64,000 nucleotides of DNA from Microvirga sp. 17 mud 1-3 (GCF_003151255.1 NZ_CP029481.1:992001-1056000); one strand, 5' to 3'; positions 34,322 through 45,319 are shown, counted from the first letter of the stretch. Translations and numbers: made by a program. Notes: generated by a model not told the origin, from the letters alone.

Positions 34322-36115
34322 TTACCGTCCGACCGCGTAGGCCTGCATCAGGCGCGGAGTGGCCGCCCCATGGAGCAGCCCATCCTTGTCGCGACTGGCC
34401 GCCACGAGGCGCCCGATGGTCCAGATCGGCATGGTATCGACGTCGTGTCCGCGCGCCCGCAGCTCCTCCAGAACCTCGGGACCGAAACCCTCCTCTGCCG
34501 CCAGATGCCCGGGCTTCTGCTCCCGAGGGTAGAAGGAGGAGGGGAAATGTGCCGTGTGCGCCATGGGCAGATCGATGGCCTCCTGCAGGTTGAGGCCGTG
34601 ATGGGCATGGCGCAGGAAGAGCAGCAGCTGCCACTGCTCCTGCTGGTCGCCGCCCGGAGAGCCGAACACCATGTAGGGTTCACCGTCCTTCTCGGCGAGC
34701 GTCGGGGTGAGGGTGGTGCGCGGCCGCTTGCCCGGCTCCAGGCTCGCCGGAAGCCCTGTCTCCAGCCAGAACATTTGGGCGCGGGAGTTGAGCATGAAGC
34801 CCAGCTCAGGGATCACCGGCGAGGATTGCAGCCATCCGCCGGACGGCATGGCGGCGATCATGTTCCCATGCCGGTCGACCACGTCGATATGCACCGTGTC
34901 GCCCCGGCGCGCGGAGCGCATGGACGCAAGAGTCGGCTCGCTGCCCATCACCTTGCGGTCCGTGGTGGAGAGTTCGCGCAGAGCCTTCATCATGCGCTCG
35001 ACCTGCAGCTCATATCCGTCCACATGTCCGGGCCGCAGCTCCAGTGAGGCACGCTCGCCGATCAGCTTGCGCCGCTCGTCCGAATAGGCGTCGGAGAGGA
35101 GCGTCTCCATAGGAACCTTCACAAAGTTCGGGTCGCCGTAATAGGCTTCCCGATCCGCGAAGGCGAGCTTCATCGCTTCCACGACCGTGTGGATGAAGGA
35201 GGCGCTCGTCGGCCCCATGGACTCCAGGTCGAAGCCCTTGAGAAGAGCCAGCGTCTGGAGGAAGACCGGTCCCTGCCCCCATGGGCGGATCTTGTTGACG
35301 CGGTAATTGTGATACTCGTAGGTCTGAGGCGCATCGTAGCTTGCGGACCAGGAGGCCATGTCGTCCGCCGTAATGACGCCCCGGTGCCGGGAGCCCGACT
35401 GATCCATGACCTCATGGCTGCGGGCGAAACGGTCGATCGCCTCGGCTACGAAGCCTTTGTAGAAGGCTTCCCGAGCCGCCTCGATTTCCCCTTCGCGGTC
35501 GCGGCCTTTCGCTTCGGCTTCCCGAAGGATGCGCTTCCAGGTTTCGGCCAGTTGTGGGTTGCGGAAGAGCTTGCGTGCCTCGGGCACGTTTCCGCCCGGC
35601 AGGAAGACGGCAGACGAAGTCGGCCATTCGGTCTCGAAGAAATCCTTGAGGCCTTTGATCGTATCCGACACGCGCGGCAGAAGCGGGTGCCCCTTTTCGG
35701 CGTAGTAGATTGCAGGCTCCAGCACTTCGCGCAGGCGCAGGCTGCCATGATCGCGCAGGAGAATCATCCACGCGTCAAAGGCGCCGGGTATAACCGTGGC
35801 AAGGAGCCCGTTCCCCGGAATGAGCGACAGTCCCTCGCGCTTGTAATGCTCGATCGTCGCGCCCCTCGGCGCCGTTCCCTGACCGCACAGCACCTCGACC
35901 TTCTTGGTCTTCGCGGAATAGAAGACGGCCGGAACCTCGCCGGCGGGGCCGACGAGATGCGGCTCGACGACCTGGAGAACGAAGCCGGACGCGACGCAGG
36001 CGTCGAAGGCGTTACCGTTCTTCTCGAGCATCGCCATGCCGGCCGCGGAGGCGAGCCAGTGCGTCGACGTGACGATGCCAAATGTGCCGAGGATTTCAGG
36101 CCTTGTCGTGAACAT
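34322..36115 (-). CDS. ggt: Gamma-glutamyltransferase family protein
   Basis: 597 residues, an Ntn-hydrolase precursor. The family start (S-T-H-W-L-A-S-A-A-G-M-A-M-L, then N-A-F-D-A) and the autoprocessing site G-D-T-V-H are clear; Thr 407 should become the N-terminal nucleophile of the small subunit. Downstream are M-P-S-G-G-W, the S-R-A-Q-M-F substrate strand, P-R-T-T-L-T-P and G-S-P-G-G-D. No signal peptide is present, unlike periplasmic GGT of E. coli, so it probably acts in the cytoplasm. As last gene of a Dpp-type importer operon it is likely to cleave the gamma-glutamyl bond of imported glutathione-like peptides; some relatives instead act on other gamma-glutamyl amides or cephalosporins. 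Confidence 0.88.
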   Translation of the reverse strand: MFTTRPEILGTFGIVTSTHWLASAAGMAMLEKNGNAFDACVASGFVLQVVEPHLVGPAGEVPAVFYSAKTKKVEVLCGQGTAPRGATIEHYKREGLSLIPGNGLLATVIPGAFDAWMILLRDHGSLRLREVLEPAIYYAEKGHPLLPRVSDTIKGLKDFFETEWPTSSAVFLPGGNVPEARKLFRNPQLAETWKRILREAEAKGRDREGEIEAAREAFYKGFVAEAIDRFARSHEVMDQSGSRHRGVITADDMASWSASYDAPQTYEYHNYRVNKIRPWGQGPVFLQTLALLKGFDLESMGPTSASFIHTVVEAMKLAFADREAYYGDPNFVKVPMETLLSDAYSDERRKLIGERASLELRPGHVDGYELQVERMMKALRELSTTDRKVMGSEPTLASMRSARRGDTVHIDVVDRHGNMIAAMPSGGWLQSSPVIPELGFMLNSRAQMFWLETGLPASLEPGKRPRTTLTPTLAEKDGEPYMVFGSPGGDQQEQWQLLLFLRHAHHGLNLQEAIDLPMAHTAHFPSSFYPREQKPGHLAAEEGFGPEVLEELRARGHDVDTMPIWTIGRLVAASRDKDGLLHGAATPRLMQAYAVGR

Positions 36116-36136
36116 GTGACTAATCCGGTTGAGATG

Positions 36137-37006
36137 TTAGTTTTCGCGAGGGTCCAGGGCATCGCGCAGGCCGTCTCCAAGGAGATTGAAGCCGAGCACG
36201 ATGAGGAAGATGGCGGAGCCGGGGAAGAAGGACATCCATGGCGCCTGTTCCATGAAGTTCTTGGCCGTGTTGAGCATGGATCCCCAGGAGGGGTTCGGCG
36301 GCTGCTGCCCGAGGCCGAGGAACGAGAGGCTCGCTTCCGCGATGATGGCGCTGGCGATCGTGAGCGTCGCTTGGACCAGGATCGGCGGAATGACGTTCGG
36401 CAGGACGTAGCGGACAAGGATCCAGAAGTCGGGAAGGCCGATGGCGCGGGCCCCCTCGACGTAATCCTCCGCCTTGACCGACAGGACCTGGCCGCGCGTG
36501 AGCCGGATGAAGATCGGCATAGCCGAGAGGCCGATGGCGATCATGGCGTTGGTCAGGCTGGGGCCCAGGAACGCCGCAAGAGCGATGGCGAAGATCAGGA
36601 ACGGAATGGCCAGCATCGCGTCGGTCGAGCGCGAGATTACGGCATCGATCCATCCGCCGAAATAGCCCGAGACGAGGCCGAAGGGCACGCCCAGGAGAAC
36701 GGCGATGGCCACCGAGACGACGCCCGCCGAAAGGGAGGCTCTGGCTCCCCACACCATGCGCGAAAACACGTCGCGGCCCAGCTCGTCCGTGCCGAACCAG
36801 AAGATGGCGGAGGGTGGCTTGCGGATCGTCATGAAGCTCGGCTTCACGGGATCGAACGGCGCCACAAGCGGCGCCACGAGGGCGACCGCCACGAAGAAAA
36901 GCACGATGATGGCACCGAACAAGGCGCTGCGGTTCTTCAGGAACTTGGCCAGAACGCGGTTGCGCTTCTTGGGAAGCGCAAGGTCTTCCGTGATGGCGAG
37001 CGTCAT
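36137..37006 (-). CDS. Peptide-type ABC transporter permease (DppC-like)
   Basis: 289 residues from the ATG at 37006, overlapping the DppB-like stop as ATGA; the open frame runs further upstream without support. An N-terminal transmembrane helix follows a basic stretch (K-N-R-S-A-L-F-G-A). Then come the OppC signature F-G-T-D-E-L-G-R-D-V-F-S-R and the EAA coupling loop E-G-A-R-A-I-G. Forms the channel with the DppB-like protein. Confidence 0.92.
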   Translation of the reverse strand: MTLAITEDLALPKKRNRVLAKFLKNRSALFGAIIVLFFVAVALVAPLVAPFDPVKPSFMTIRKPPSAIFWFGTDELGRDVFSRMVWGARASLSAGVVSVAIAVLLGVPFGLVSGYFGGWIDAVISRSTDAMLAIPFLIFAIALAAFLGPSLTNAMIAIGLSAMPIFIRLTRGQVLSVKAEDYVEGARAIGLPDFWILVRYVLPNVIPPILVQATLTIASAIIAEASLSFLGLGQQPPNPSWGSMLNTAKNFMEQAPWMSFFPGSAIFLIVLGFNLLGDGLRDALDPREN

Positions 37007-37950
37007 CGGGCGTGCCTCAGGCGGGGATTGGCGAGAACGTAGAGGACGTCGGCAAGCAGGTTCATGAGGATGAAGCCGACGGCCGTACACAGGACGACCC
37101 CCTGCACCACCGCGTAGTCACGGTTGAAGACCGCATCCACGATGAGCTTGCCGAAGCCTGGGATCGTAAAGATCTGCTCGGTCAGCACCGCACCGGCGAG
37201 GAGCTCGCCGAACAGGAGCGTTGAAAGGGTAATGATGGGCACGAGTGCATTGCGCAGGGCGTGCTTCATGATCACCACCCGCCCGAGCAGGCCTTTCGCG
37301 CGCGCCGTGCGGATGTAGTCGGAGCGCAGCACGCCCAGCATAGCGCTGCGCGTATGCCGCATCAGGCTCGCGGCGAGCCCCGTGCCGAGCACAAAGGCCG
37401 GCATGATCATGGTCTTGATGTTGAGCCACAGGTCTTCGCTCGGCGGGACAAAGCCCGAGGCGGGCAGAAGCTTCCAGCGCACCGAGACCAGCATGATGAG
37501 GAGAATGCCGAGCCAGAAATTGGGGATCGACAGCCCGGACAGCGCCACCACGTTGGCGGCATAGTCGACGGACGTCCCTTTTCTGACGGCAGAGAGGATC
37601 CCGGCCGGAATCCCGATGGCGAAGGCCACGATCATGGCGAAGATCGCAAGCTCGATCGTGACCGGCAGCTTGCCCAAGATCAGCGTCAGGACGGGAATGT
37701 CCGTGCGCAGGGAGATGCCGAGATTCCCCTGAAGAACCTGGCCGATCCAGGCGAAATACTGGACCGGGATCGGGTCATCGAGACGATATTTCTCGCGCAG
37801 GAAGGCCAGGACCTGCGGATCCCGCTCCTCGCCCGCCAGGGTCAGCACGGGGTCTCCCGGCAGGAGCTGCTGCAGGGTGAAGACCAGGACCGACACGATC
37901 AATATGGTCGGGATGGCGATCAGGATGCGCTTGGCGATGTAGCGGAGCAT
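37003..37950 (-). CDS. Peptide-type ABC transporter permease (DppB-like)
   Basis: 315 residues with six predicted membrane helices and DppB hallmarks: the start M-L-R-Y-I-A-K-R-I, then L-L-P-G-D-P, L-D-x-P-I-P-V-Q-Y, the coupling loop R-T-A-R-A-K-G-L and the C-terminal F-N-R-D-Y-A-V-V-Q-G. It is separated from the binding-protein gene by 76 bases that hold a strong hairpin, which may lower permease expression relative to the receptor. Confidence 0.92.
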   Translation of the reverse strand: MLRYIAKRILIAIPTILIVSVLVFTLQQLLPGDPVLTLAGEERDPQVLAFLREKYRLDDPIPVQYFAWIGQVLQGNLGISLRTDIPVLTLILGKLPVTIELAIFAMIVAFAIGIPAGILSAVRKGTSVDYAANVVALSGLSIPNFWLGILLIMLVSVRWKLLPASGFVPPSEDLWLNIKTMIMPAFVLGTGLAASLMRHTRSAMLGVLRSDYIRTARAKGLLGRVVIMKHALRNALVPIITLSTLLFGELLAGAVLTEQIFTIPGFGKLIVDAVFNRDYAVVQGVVLCTAVGFILMNLLADVLYVLANPRLRHAR

Positions 37951-37984
37951 AGGGCTCTGGCTTCTTCTCTGCGATATCGGAGGA

Positions 37985-38011
37985 GCCTGCCCGGTCCGCG
38001 ACCGGGCAGGC
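37985..38011 (-). terminator. Intercistronic hairpin after the DppA-like gene
   Basis: A perfect 11-bp stem GCCTGCCCGGT/ACCGGGCAGGC with a five-base loop, 15 bases past the stop codon on the minus strand and without a T run. This is the usual place for a transcript-stabilising or attenuating hairpin after a binding-protein gene. Confidence 0.65.
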
Positions 38012-38026
38012 CTGGAGCCGTGGTCT

Positions 38027-39526
38027 TTAGGACGAGAACTTCACGCCCTTGAGCCGGATCATGCCGTCCGGATAGGGGCGGAAGCCCTGCACCTTCTTGG
38101 CCAGAACGAAGGGCCAGGGCTGGTAGTAGTTGTAGATGATAGGCAGTTCGTCCTGGAGGATCGTCTGCGCCGCATCGTACAGCTCCTTGCGCTTCGCCTC
38201 GTCCGTGACGGCGCGCGCCTCGTTGAGGAGCCTGTCGACTTCCGGATTGCAATAGCGGCCGTCGTTGAGACCACCCTTGCAGGTCACGAAGGGGTGGATG
38301 TTGCCGTCGGGATCGACACGGCCGGACCAACCGATCACGTTGACGTCGAAGTTCCCGGCCTGGGCCTCTTTCTGCATGGCCGCGAACTCGGTGGGACGCA
38401 GAGAGATATCGAATCCGGCCTCGGCCGCCATGGCCTGGATGATCTCGGCGATCTGCTGCGTCGTCGTGCTCGTGCCGAAGGTCAGGTCGAACTTCACCTT
38501 GTCGACGCCTGCCTCCTTCAGGAGCTTCTTGGCCTTCTCGACATCGCGCTTCTTGGCCGCGAACTTCTTGTCGTTATAAGGGCTGGCTTCCGGGAAGGGT
38601 TGTCCCGCCGGCGGGAAGATGCCCTGGCCCACGACCTCGTTGATGACGTCGCGGTCGATGGCGTATTCGAGAGCCTGGCGGACCCGCTTGTCCTGTCCGA
38701 GCGGGGACTTGGAGCGCTCGCCGTTATTGGTGTTGATTGTCAGGCCCTGGTAGCCGATGCCGCTGACCGGCGCGAAGGTGAGGGAGGAATCCTGCTTCAC
38801 GGCCGCGACGTCGCTCGGCGCAAGGCGCTCCAGCATGTCGAGATTGCCGGCCTTGAGATTGGCGAGGCGAACGGTCGTATCCGGAATCGGCTGGAAGACG
38901 ACCTTCTCGAAGTTATAGTCCTTGGCGTCCCAGTAATCCTTGAAGCGCTCCAGGACGATGCGGTCGTTCTGCACGCGCTCGACGAACCGGAAGGGACCTG
39001 AGCAGACGGGCTTCTGGCCGAAATCGGCAGATGCGAGGGCCTTGGGCGACATCATCATGCCGGCGCGGTCGGAGAGCTGCGACAGGAGCGTCGCATCGGG
39101 CCGGGACAGTTTGAGCGCCACAGTCATGTCGTCGACGGCCTCGACGCTTTCCACCGAGCCGAGCTCACTCTTGCGCAGGCTGTCGGGCAGAGTCCGGGCA
39201 CGGTCGATGTTCGCCTTCACGGCGGCGGCGTTCAAGGGCTCTCCATCATGGAACTTGACCCCCGGACGCAGCTTGAACGTGAGGGTCTTGGGATCCGTCC
39301 AAGTCCATTCTGTTGCCAGCTGAGGGACAAACTTCAGCTCGGGCGTGATGTCGATGAGCTTGTCGCACAACGACGTGAAGACGATCCGCCCCACGAATGT
39401 CCGGGCGCGATGCGGATCAAGCACGTCCGGATCCTCGTTGAGGCCGATCCGGAGGGTCTGGGCGGATGCTGCGGTGCCCATCGCGAGCGCGACGGTCATT
39501 GCGAGCGGGAAAAGTGACTTCTTCAA
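38027..39526 (-). CDS. Peptide-type ABC transporter substrate-binding protein (DppA-like, SBP_bac_5)
   Basis: 499 residues from the TTG at 39526, which directly follows a GGAGAGAGAA box; the open frame continues upstream but without a start that fits. The signal peptide reads K-K-S-L-F-P-L-A-M-T-V-A-L and ends at A-S-A-Q. Family-5 motifs include D-P-D-V-L-D-P-H, the F-K-L-R-P-G-V-K-F-H-D-G signature at about 90 and a C-terminal L-P-I-I-Y-N-Y-Y. Receptor for peptides; glutathione or gamma-glutamyl peptides are plausible from the adjacent ggt, by analogy with gsiABCD of E. coli. Confidence 0.9.
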   Translation of the reverse strand: MKKSLFPLAMTVALAMGTAASAQTLRIGLNEDPDVLDPHRARTFVGRIVFTSLCDKLIDITPELKFVPQLATEWTWTDPKTLTFKLRPGVKFHDGEPLNAAAVKANIDRARTLPDSLRKSELGSVESVEAVDDMTVALKLSRPDATLLSQLSDRAGMMMSPKALASADFGQKPVCSGPFRFVERVQNDRIVLERFKDYWDAKDYNFEKVVFQPIPDTTVRLANLKAGNLDMLERLAPSDVAAVKQDSSLTFAPVSGIGYQGLTINTNNGERSKSPLGQDKRVRQALEYAIDRDVINEVVGQGIFPPAGQPFPEASPYNDKKFAAKKRDVEKAKKLLKEAGVDKVKFDLTFGTSTTTQQIAEIIQAMAAEAGFDISLRPTEFAAMQKEAQAGNFDVNVIGWSGRVDPDGNIHPFVTCKGGLNDGRYCNPEVDRLLNEARAVTDEAKRKELYDAAQTILQDELPIIYNYYQPWPFVLAKKVQGFRPYPDGMIRLKGVKFSS

Positions 39527-39555
39527 TTCTCTCTCCTCTGGTTCTTGTCTGGTTC

Positions 39556-40643
<1,088 letters not shown>

Positions 40644-40647
<4 letters not shown>

Positions 40648-41699
40648 GCCGCACCTCCCCGGTGGATTTCGAGCGGGGCGTACCAGCAGCGTGCCGAATG
40701 CCCGGGTGAGAGCTCTGCGAGAGGTGGGGGCTCCGTATCGCAGCGTGTGTCGGCAAAGGGGCAACGAGGCGCGAAACGGCATCCCTTAGGCATGAGTTCG
40801 GCTGGCGGAACCGTGCCGCGGATCGTGGCGAGGCGCCCCTGGCGGCGGCCGAGCGACGGGACGGAGCCCATCAGCCCGATCGTATAGGGATGCTGCGGAT
40901 CGTCGAAGATCGCCTCGACGGGGCCAGCTTCGACGATCCTTCCGGCGTACATGACGGCGACGTCATCGGCGACCTCCGCGACGACACCGAGGTCATGGGT
41001 GATCAGGATCATCGCCATGCCGCTTTCGTCCTGAAGGCGGCGGATGAGGGAGATGATCTGCGCCTGGATCGTCACGTCGAGGGCGGTCGTCGGCTCGTCG
41101 GCGATCAGCAGTTCCGGCTCGTTGGCAAGAGCCATGGCAATCATGATGCGCTGGCGCATGCCGCCCGACATCTCATGAGGATAGGCCTGCATGCGCTTTT
41201 CCGGTGCGGGAATCCGGACCCGCCGGAGCATGTCGAGAGCCCGCTCCCTTGCGTCGGCCTTCGACACCTTCCTGTGGCGGAGAATGCCTTCCGTGATCTG
41301 GTCCCCCACCGTGAAGGCGGGATTGAGCGAGGTCATGGGCTCCTGGAAGATCATCGCGGTCCGGTTGCCGCGCATGTCGGCTCGCTCTCGCTCGGAAAGG
41401 CCAAAAAGATCTTTCCCGCGGAATTGGGCAGTCCCGTTCACGAGCCTCGCCGGAGGTGTCGGAAGAAGCCCCATAAGAGAGAGCGCTGTGACGCTCTTCC
41501 CGCAGCCGGATTCTCCGACCAGGCAAAGGGTCTTGCCCTTGGCGACCGAGAAGGAAACATCGTCCACCACATTGACGCCCGGAGGGGCGCCATCGAAGCG
41601 GATCGAGAGATTTTCCACGCGAAGTAGGGTCTCAGGATCCGAATGACTTCGGGGGTCGAGTTCCGTGCTCATCGTCCGAAGCACCGTATCGTCGATCAT
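40644..41699 (-). CDS. Peptide-type ABC transporter ATP-binding protein (DppD-like)
   Basis: 351 residues; the ATG at 41699 overlaps the GntR stop as ATGA, with a second in-frame ATG 27 bases later. Walker [11 protein letters not shown]-loop [11 protein letters not shown], signature M-S-G-G-M-R-Q-R and Walker [11 protein letters not shown] are visible. The C-terminal [10 protein letters not shown] segment is the usual DppD cysteine cluster. Works with the DppF-like ATPase. Confidence 0.92.
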
Positions 41700-42466
41700 G
41701 CTGCGGGCCGTCCCTGATCATCCGGTGAAGACACATCCGAAGGCGCATTGTCCTGGGCCGTCGTCGTGGAGCGGGTCATGATCCTGAGCAGGCTGGCACG
41801 GACGGTTTCCAGGTGCTCGCGCATGGCCTGTTCCGCTGCTCCACCGTCTCGGGCCGCAATGGCGTCAACGATTCGGCTGTGCTGGTTCACGTAATTGCGC
41901 TGCCCAGGCTTTGACCGCGCCTGCTCGCGAAGCCGCCGCCAGGTAGGGTCCTGCCGGATCCGGTTCATGACGTCGAAGAACATGAAGAGCAGGCTGTTGC
42001 CGGCCGCTTCGGCAATGGCCCGGTGAAAGGCGCCGTCCCACAATTCCCGGCTGTCCATATCCCCGTCGGCGCTTGAGGCCGTCTTGCCCGCAAGATGGGT
42101 CAGCCGCTCGATGTCGCCGTTCGATGCCCGCAGGGCGGCGAGGCGGGTGAGGGCGGGCTCGATCTCGAGCCGGGCCTCCATGATTTCCAGGGGATTGGTG
42201 CCGCTCGACAGGGCTTCGAGGTCTACTTTCGTCCGCAGAGGGCGGGATCCCACGAAGGTTCCTTTTCCCTGCTGGCGCCAGATCCGCCCTTCCGCCTCGA
42301 GAACCTCAAGAGCTCGCCTCAGGGCACGCCGTCCCACGCCGATCTGCTGCGACAGGGATCGCTCAGGCGGCAACTGGGCATCGGCCCCGCCGTCGAGCGA
42401 GTCGAGCAGGATCCGCAATTGCCGAAGGGCAAAGTCCGAGCTGTCCGGCAAGGGCTCAAAGATCAT
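41696..42466 (-). CDS. GntR/FadR-family transcriptional regulator
   Basis: 256 residues. An N-terminal winged HTH (L-P-P-E-R-S-L-S-Q-Q-I-G-V-G-R-R-A-L-R-R-A-L, wing W-R-Q-Q-G-K-G-T-F-V) is followed by an FCD effector domain (E-A-R-L-E-I-E-P-A-L, F-H-R-A-I-A-E-A-A-G-N, E-H). It is the first gene of the Dpp/GGT operon and overlaps dppD, so it very likely autoregulates the operon. A candidate operator lies at 42571-42609. The effector is probably the imported compound or a product (inference). Confidence 0.9.
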   Translation of the reverse strand: MIFEPLPDSSDFALRQLRILLDSLDGGADAQLPPERSLSQQIGVGRRALRRALEVLEAEGRIWRQQGKGTFVGSRPLRTKVDLEALSSGTNPLEIMEARLEIEPALTRLAALRASNGDIERLTHLAGKTASSADGDMDSRELWDGAFHRAIAEAAGNSLLFMFFDVMNRIRQDPTWRRLREQARSKPGQRNYVNQHSRIVDAIAARDGGAAEQAMREHLETVRASLLRIMTRSTTTAQDNAPSDVSSPDDQGRPAA

Positions 42467-42570
42467 CCAGCCTCCCTCAAGACTGATTGTTACTTTGATG
42501 CACCGATGCGCGGTTCTTTATTGCTTGGCCTTCGATCGATGCGAAACAAACTTAACCCAAGGGCGAACCA

Positions 42571-42609
42571 TTACGCAATTGGTTTCGTAAGGGTTCGGAA
42601 TTGGTTCCG
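42571..42609. promoter_or_regulatory. Candidate GntR operator region
   Basis: An inverted repeat TTACG-N10-CGTAA (42571-42590) overlaps a pair of direct repeats CAATTGGTTTCG (42576-42587) and GAATTGGTTCCG (42598-42609), spaced 22 bases, about two helix turns. It lies about 105 bases upstream of the GntR start and between divergent genes. Confidence 0.4.
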
Positions 42610-42740
42610 GACATCTTGAGATGAGCCCGTTCGGAAGAAAACGGACCAAAAGCGAAGAAAGCCGGCAATCGGGCAATGCCTGAGCCCTTGCGAGCCGCAA
42701 AAGAGCACCGAGATAACGGCAGAGAAGAAATGCGGATGGA

Positions 42741-43478
42741 ATGATGACTGAAATCCTGGCCCTGTTTACAGACCCGACGGTCTGGGCTGCTCTTGCCACC
42801 CTCGTCGTGATGGAGGTGGTCCTCGGCATCGACAACCTCATCTTCATTTCCATCCTGACCAACAAGCTGCCGGCCGACCAGCAGACGCGGGCCCGCCGGA
42901 TCGGCATCGGGCTTGCCCTGATCCTGCGTCTCGGCCTCCTGGGGACCGTGGCCCTCATCGTGCAACTGACGGAGCCGATCTTCGAGATCTTCGGTCATGG
43001 CTTCTCGTGGCGGGACCTGATCCTCATTGCGGGCGGTCTCTTCCTTGTATGGAAGGCCACCAAGGAGATTCACCACAACGTGGATCCTGATCACGGACCC
43101 GACATGTTCGAGGGCAGCAAGGCGAGCCTCGGCTTCGCCTCCGCGATCGGCCAGATCCTGGTCCTCGACCTGGTGTTCTCCATCGACAGCATCGTCACGG
43201 CCGTCGGCATGACCGACCATATCCCGGTCATGGTCATCGCCGTCGTTGCAGCCGTCACCGTGATGCTGCTGGCAGCTGATCCACTGGCACGCTTCATTCA
43301 GGCCAATCCGACCGTAGTCATGCTGGCGCTGGGCTTCCTGCTGATGATCGGGATGACGCTGATCGCCGAGGGCTTCGGGGCGCATGTGCCGAAAGGCTAC
43401 ATCTACACCGCAATGGCCTTCTCGGCCCTCATCGAGGGGCTGAACATGCTCTCGCGGCGGGCCAAGCGGAAACGCTGA
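42741..43478 (+). CDS. TerC family integral membrane protein
   Basis: 245 residues, seven predicted membrane helices. Both TerC signature helices with intramembrane acids are intact: [10 protein letters not shown] near the N-terminus and [15 protein letters not shown] in the middle. Members affect tellurite resistance, and several export manganese or load it onto exoproteins. It is transcribed alone, divergently from the GntR operon. It lies on the chromosomal side, 37 kb from the TerY triad, so the shared Ter name does not show a functional link. Confidence 0.88.
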   Translation: MMTEILALFTDPTVWAALATLVVMEVVLGIDNLIFISILTNKLPADQQTRARRIGIGLALILRLGLLGTVALIVQLTEPIFEIFGHGFSWRDLILIAGGLFLVWKATKEIHHNVDPDHGPDMFEGSKASLGFASAIGQILVLDLVFSIDSIVTAVGMTDHIPVMVIAVVAAVTVMLLAADPLARFIQANPTVVMLALGFLLMIGMTLIAEGFGAHVPKGYIYTAMAFSALIEGLNMLSRRAKRKR

Positions 43479-43479
43479 C

Positions 43480-43513
43480 GGGGAGTGAGCCTTTCCAGGC
43501 CTGGCTCATCCCC
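43480..43513. terminator. Terminator-like hairpin between terC-family gene and convergent gene
   Basis: GGGGAGTGAGCC (43480-43491) pairs with GGCTCATCCCC (43503-43513) with one bulged base. It can serve both converging transcripts; there is no strong T run. Confidence 0.5.
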
Positions 43514-43519
43514 TGCGCG

Positions 43520-44110
43520 TCAGGCGGATGGGGCGGCCGCCTTCTGCGTGCCCTGCGCCGGAGAGCGCACGGACGCTTGAAGGCGAGGTAGGAAATCCCA
43601 AAGTTCTCGGTTGAGGATCTTCAGGTCCTCGACCGTCTTGACCAGTTCCCCGATGCGAGCTTCGTTGACGGCTCTGACTTCTCCCAACACCAGACGTCCA
43701 GCGCTTTCCCGGATCTTCATGGCATGGGTGTGGGTGATCTCACCGCGGTCACTCACAACGTACATGCAATGGTTGAACTCATTGCGGATGCGTGTGCAGG
43801 TATTGAAGCGCGCAATGAGCCCGTCGAGGACCTGCGCCGTACCCTTGTCGGCGATCTTGGCCTTGGCAAGACGCTGGACGAGGTCCAGGCGGGCTCTTGT
43901 GGTGTTCAGGGTCGCAAATACGATGGCGGCCGAGACCTCGTCGGTCTCTAGGAGCAGCATGAGCACATAAATGAACATGCTTTCATTGTTGGACCAGCTG
44001 AAGACCAGGTTCCCGATCAGCGCCAGGACCATGGTCCGATGGTCGGCGGAGTCGATGGCTGCAGCCTCGATGGCCTGAAAGTCGGGCTTGTCGGGAAGTT
44101 TCGTTGGCAT
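43520..44110 (-). CDS. Hypothetical protein
   Basis: 196 residues, soluble, mainly helical. No family recognised. It has a conserved-looking core T-T-R-A-R-L-D-L-V-Q-R-L followed by N-T-C-T-R-I-R-N-E-F-N-H-C and a Gly/Asp turn T-H-T-H. The R-N-x-x-N-H pattern recalls HEPN-like or Abi-like helical bundles, but this is not enough to claim. Codon use and GC match its neighbours, so it looks like a real chromosomal gene. Confidence 0.6.
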   Translation of the reverse strand: MPTKLPDKPDFQAIEAAAIDSADHRTMVLALIGNLVFSWSNNESMFIYVLMLLLETDEVSAAIVFATLNTTRARLDLVQRLAKAKIADKGTAQVLDGLIARFNTCTRIRNEFNHCMYVVSDRGEITHTHAMKIRESAGRLVLGEVRAVNEARIGELVKTVEDLKILNRELWDFLPRLQASVRSPAQGTQKAAAPSA

Positions 44111-44255
44111 GCCTGTGCCTTCTCTTCCGGAGCGGTGTCATCCTCGGCACGGGCCGTCGGATCGCGCCACTATAGTCCGGTTTATGCCGAAGGGCGATTG
44201 CGCCATGCCGATTGTGGGCCAATTGTCCTGAGGCTGAGGAGGGGTGCGGCTGCAG

Positions 44256-44732
44256 ATGTTCCAGCTATGGAAGGCGCGCAGAGGGCGAAAGTCCATCCTG
44301 GCCACGCTGGCGCCCTTCATCGAGGGAAGCGAGGCGCGCCTGGGGAGGATACCGGCAACCGCATGGCATAACGCATATGTCTTGGGTTTCCTGTCGCTGC
44401 TGGCCAGCCTCGAAGCCCGGATAACACTGGAAGGGTCACTGAGTTCGCTGGCTCTCGGTCTCATCCAGGCTGAAACCATCGCGGCGCTGAGCGGAGAGTC
44501 CGCCAGTGTCCACGGGGAAGAGATCCTCACCCTGAGCATGGAGGACGACCCGCAGTTTCTCAGCGGCTGCAATCAGGCCGTCAGCTTCCATGCGGCCCTG
44601 CAACGAAGCTATCGTGCGTTTGTCGAGCCTGGCCGCTCTGCCGAGTGGAAATCCGATATGCCTTATCTGCAGGATGATCTTGATGCTCTTTGGCGTGAGA
44701 TGTTCGAAGAAAAGGTCATGTCCCTCTCGTGA
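44256..44732 (+). CDS. Hypothetical protein
   Basis: 158 residues from the ATG at 44256; a GAGGAGGGG box ends 11 bases upstream and would touch the alternative GTG at 44244. Helical, soluble, no family recognised. The start (M-F-Q-L-W-K-A-R-R-G-R-K) is basic and the rest acidic. Transcribed divergently from the hypothetical gene on the other strand. Confidence 0.55.
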   Translation: MFQLWKARRGRKSILATLAPFIEGSEARLGRIPATAWHNAYVLGFLSLLASLEARITLEGSLSSLALGLIQAETIAALSGESASVHGEEILTLSMEDDPQFLSGCNQAVSFHAALQRSYRAFVEPGRSAEWKSDMPYLQDDLDALWREMFEEKVMSLS

Positions 44733-45319
44733 AACGACAGCTCCTCATCTCTCTCAAATGCAAGGATACAGGGCTACTCCCATTGCGCAACTGGACGCAT
44801 GGCGTGAATTAAAGTCTACTTTCCCTGCCTGAAGCGTCCCTGCACGGAGGCGCTACGGGACATTATCGAGTCGACCGCGAACATGAGTGTGAAGCGTACG
44901 GGTGCCTGCCTCCAGGCATGAGACTCGAAAGTGAGAGCCTATGGATCGCTTCAGCTTGAAGCGGACAAAAGGGCTTCTCCAAGACTGAAAAATGACATCG
45001 GGGCGGGCCGCACTCACGTGCGGCGGAATGTTCGCCGGACCGGAACCTATGCATGGATTCCGAAGCCGTCGACATGTGCTCCGACAAATGTCGAGAGGTG
45101 AACGTTTCTCGTAGGGAGGAGGCGCCGAACCTTATTGTCGCTCACTTTATGAACCGGCCATCGGGCTCATTTCTGGAATCTTGCGCTTGGCGGATTCTGC
45201 ACTGGGCCGATGGAGAACCCTGAAAATCGGATTTGGCATCGCGACGCTTCGGCCGGACACGTAATGGATGGGAAGGCTGGACTCGGAGCGCTGCCGTCAG
45301 TTGAAATAGGACATCGATC
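44733..45319. other. Intergenic stretch, no supported gene
   Basis: 587 bases without a convincing ORF. It must hold the promoter of the Ser-Asp-Asn-repeat gene; an AATAGGA box precedes its ATG. No clear -35/-10 pair or structured RNA was recognised. Confidence 0.5.

Noticed and set aside
35189..37042. 617-codon open frame on the plus strand opposite the ggt and DppC-like genes
   Set aside because: Both sense genes have full family motifs; the antisense product is Arg/Glu/Asp-rich noise from high GC.
42467..42740. yybP-ykoY manganese riboswitch before the TerC-family gene
   Set aside because: Looked for because such genes are often controlled by it, but the conserved core could not be found.
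42741..43478. Tellurite-resistance operon joined to the TerY-like triad
   Set aside because: The TerC-family gene is 37 kb away, outside the island, transcribed alone, with no terB, terD or terZ genes nearby.
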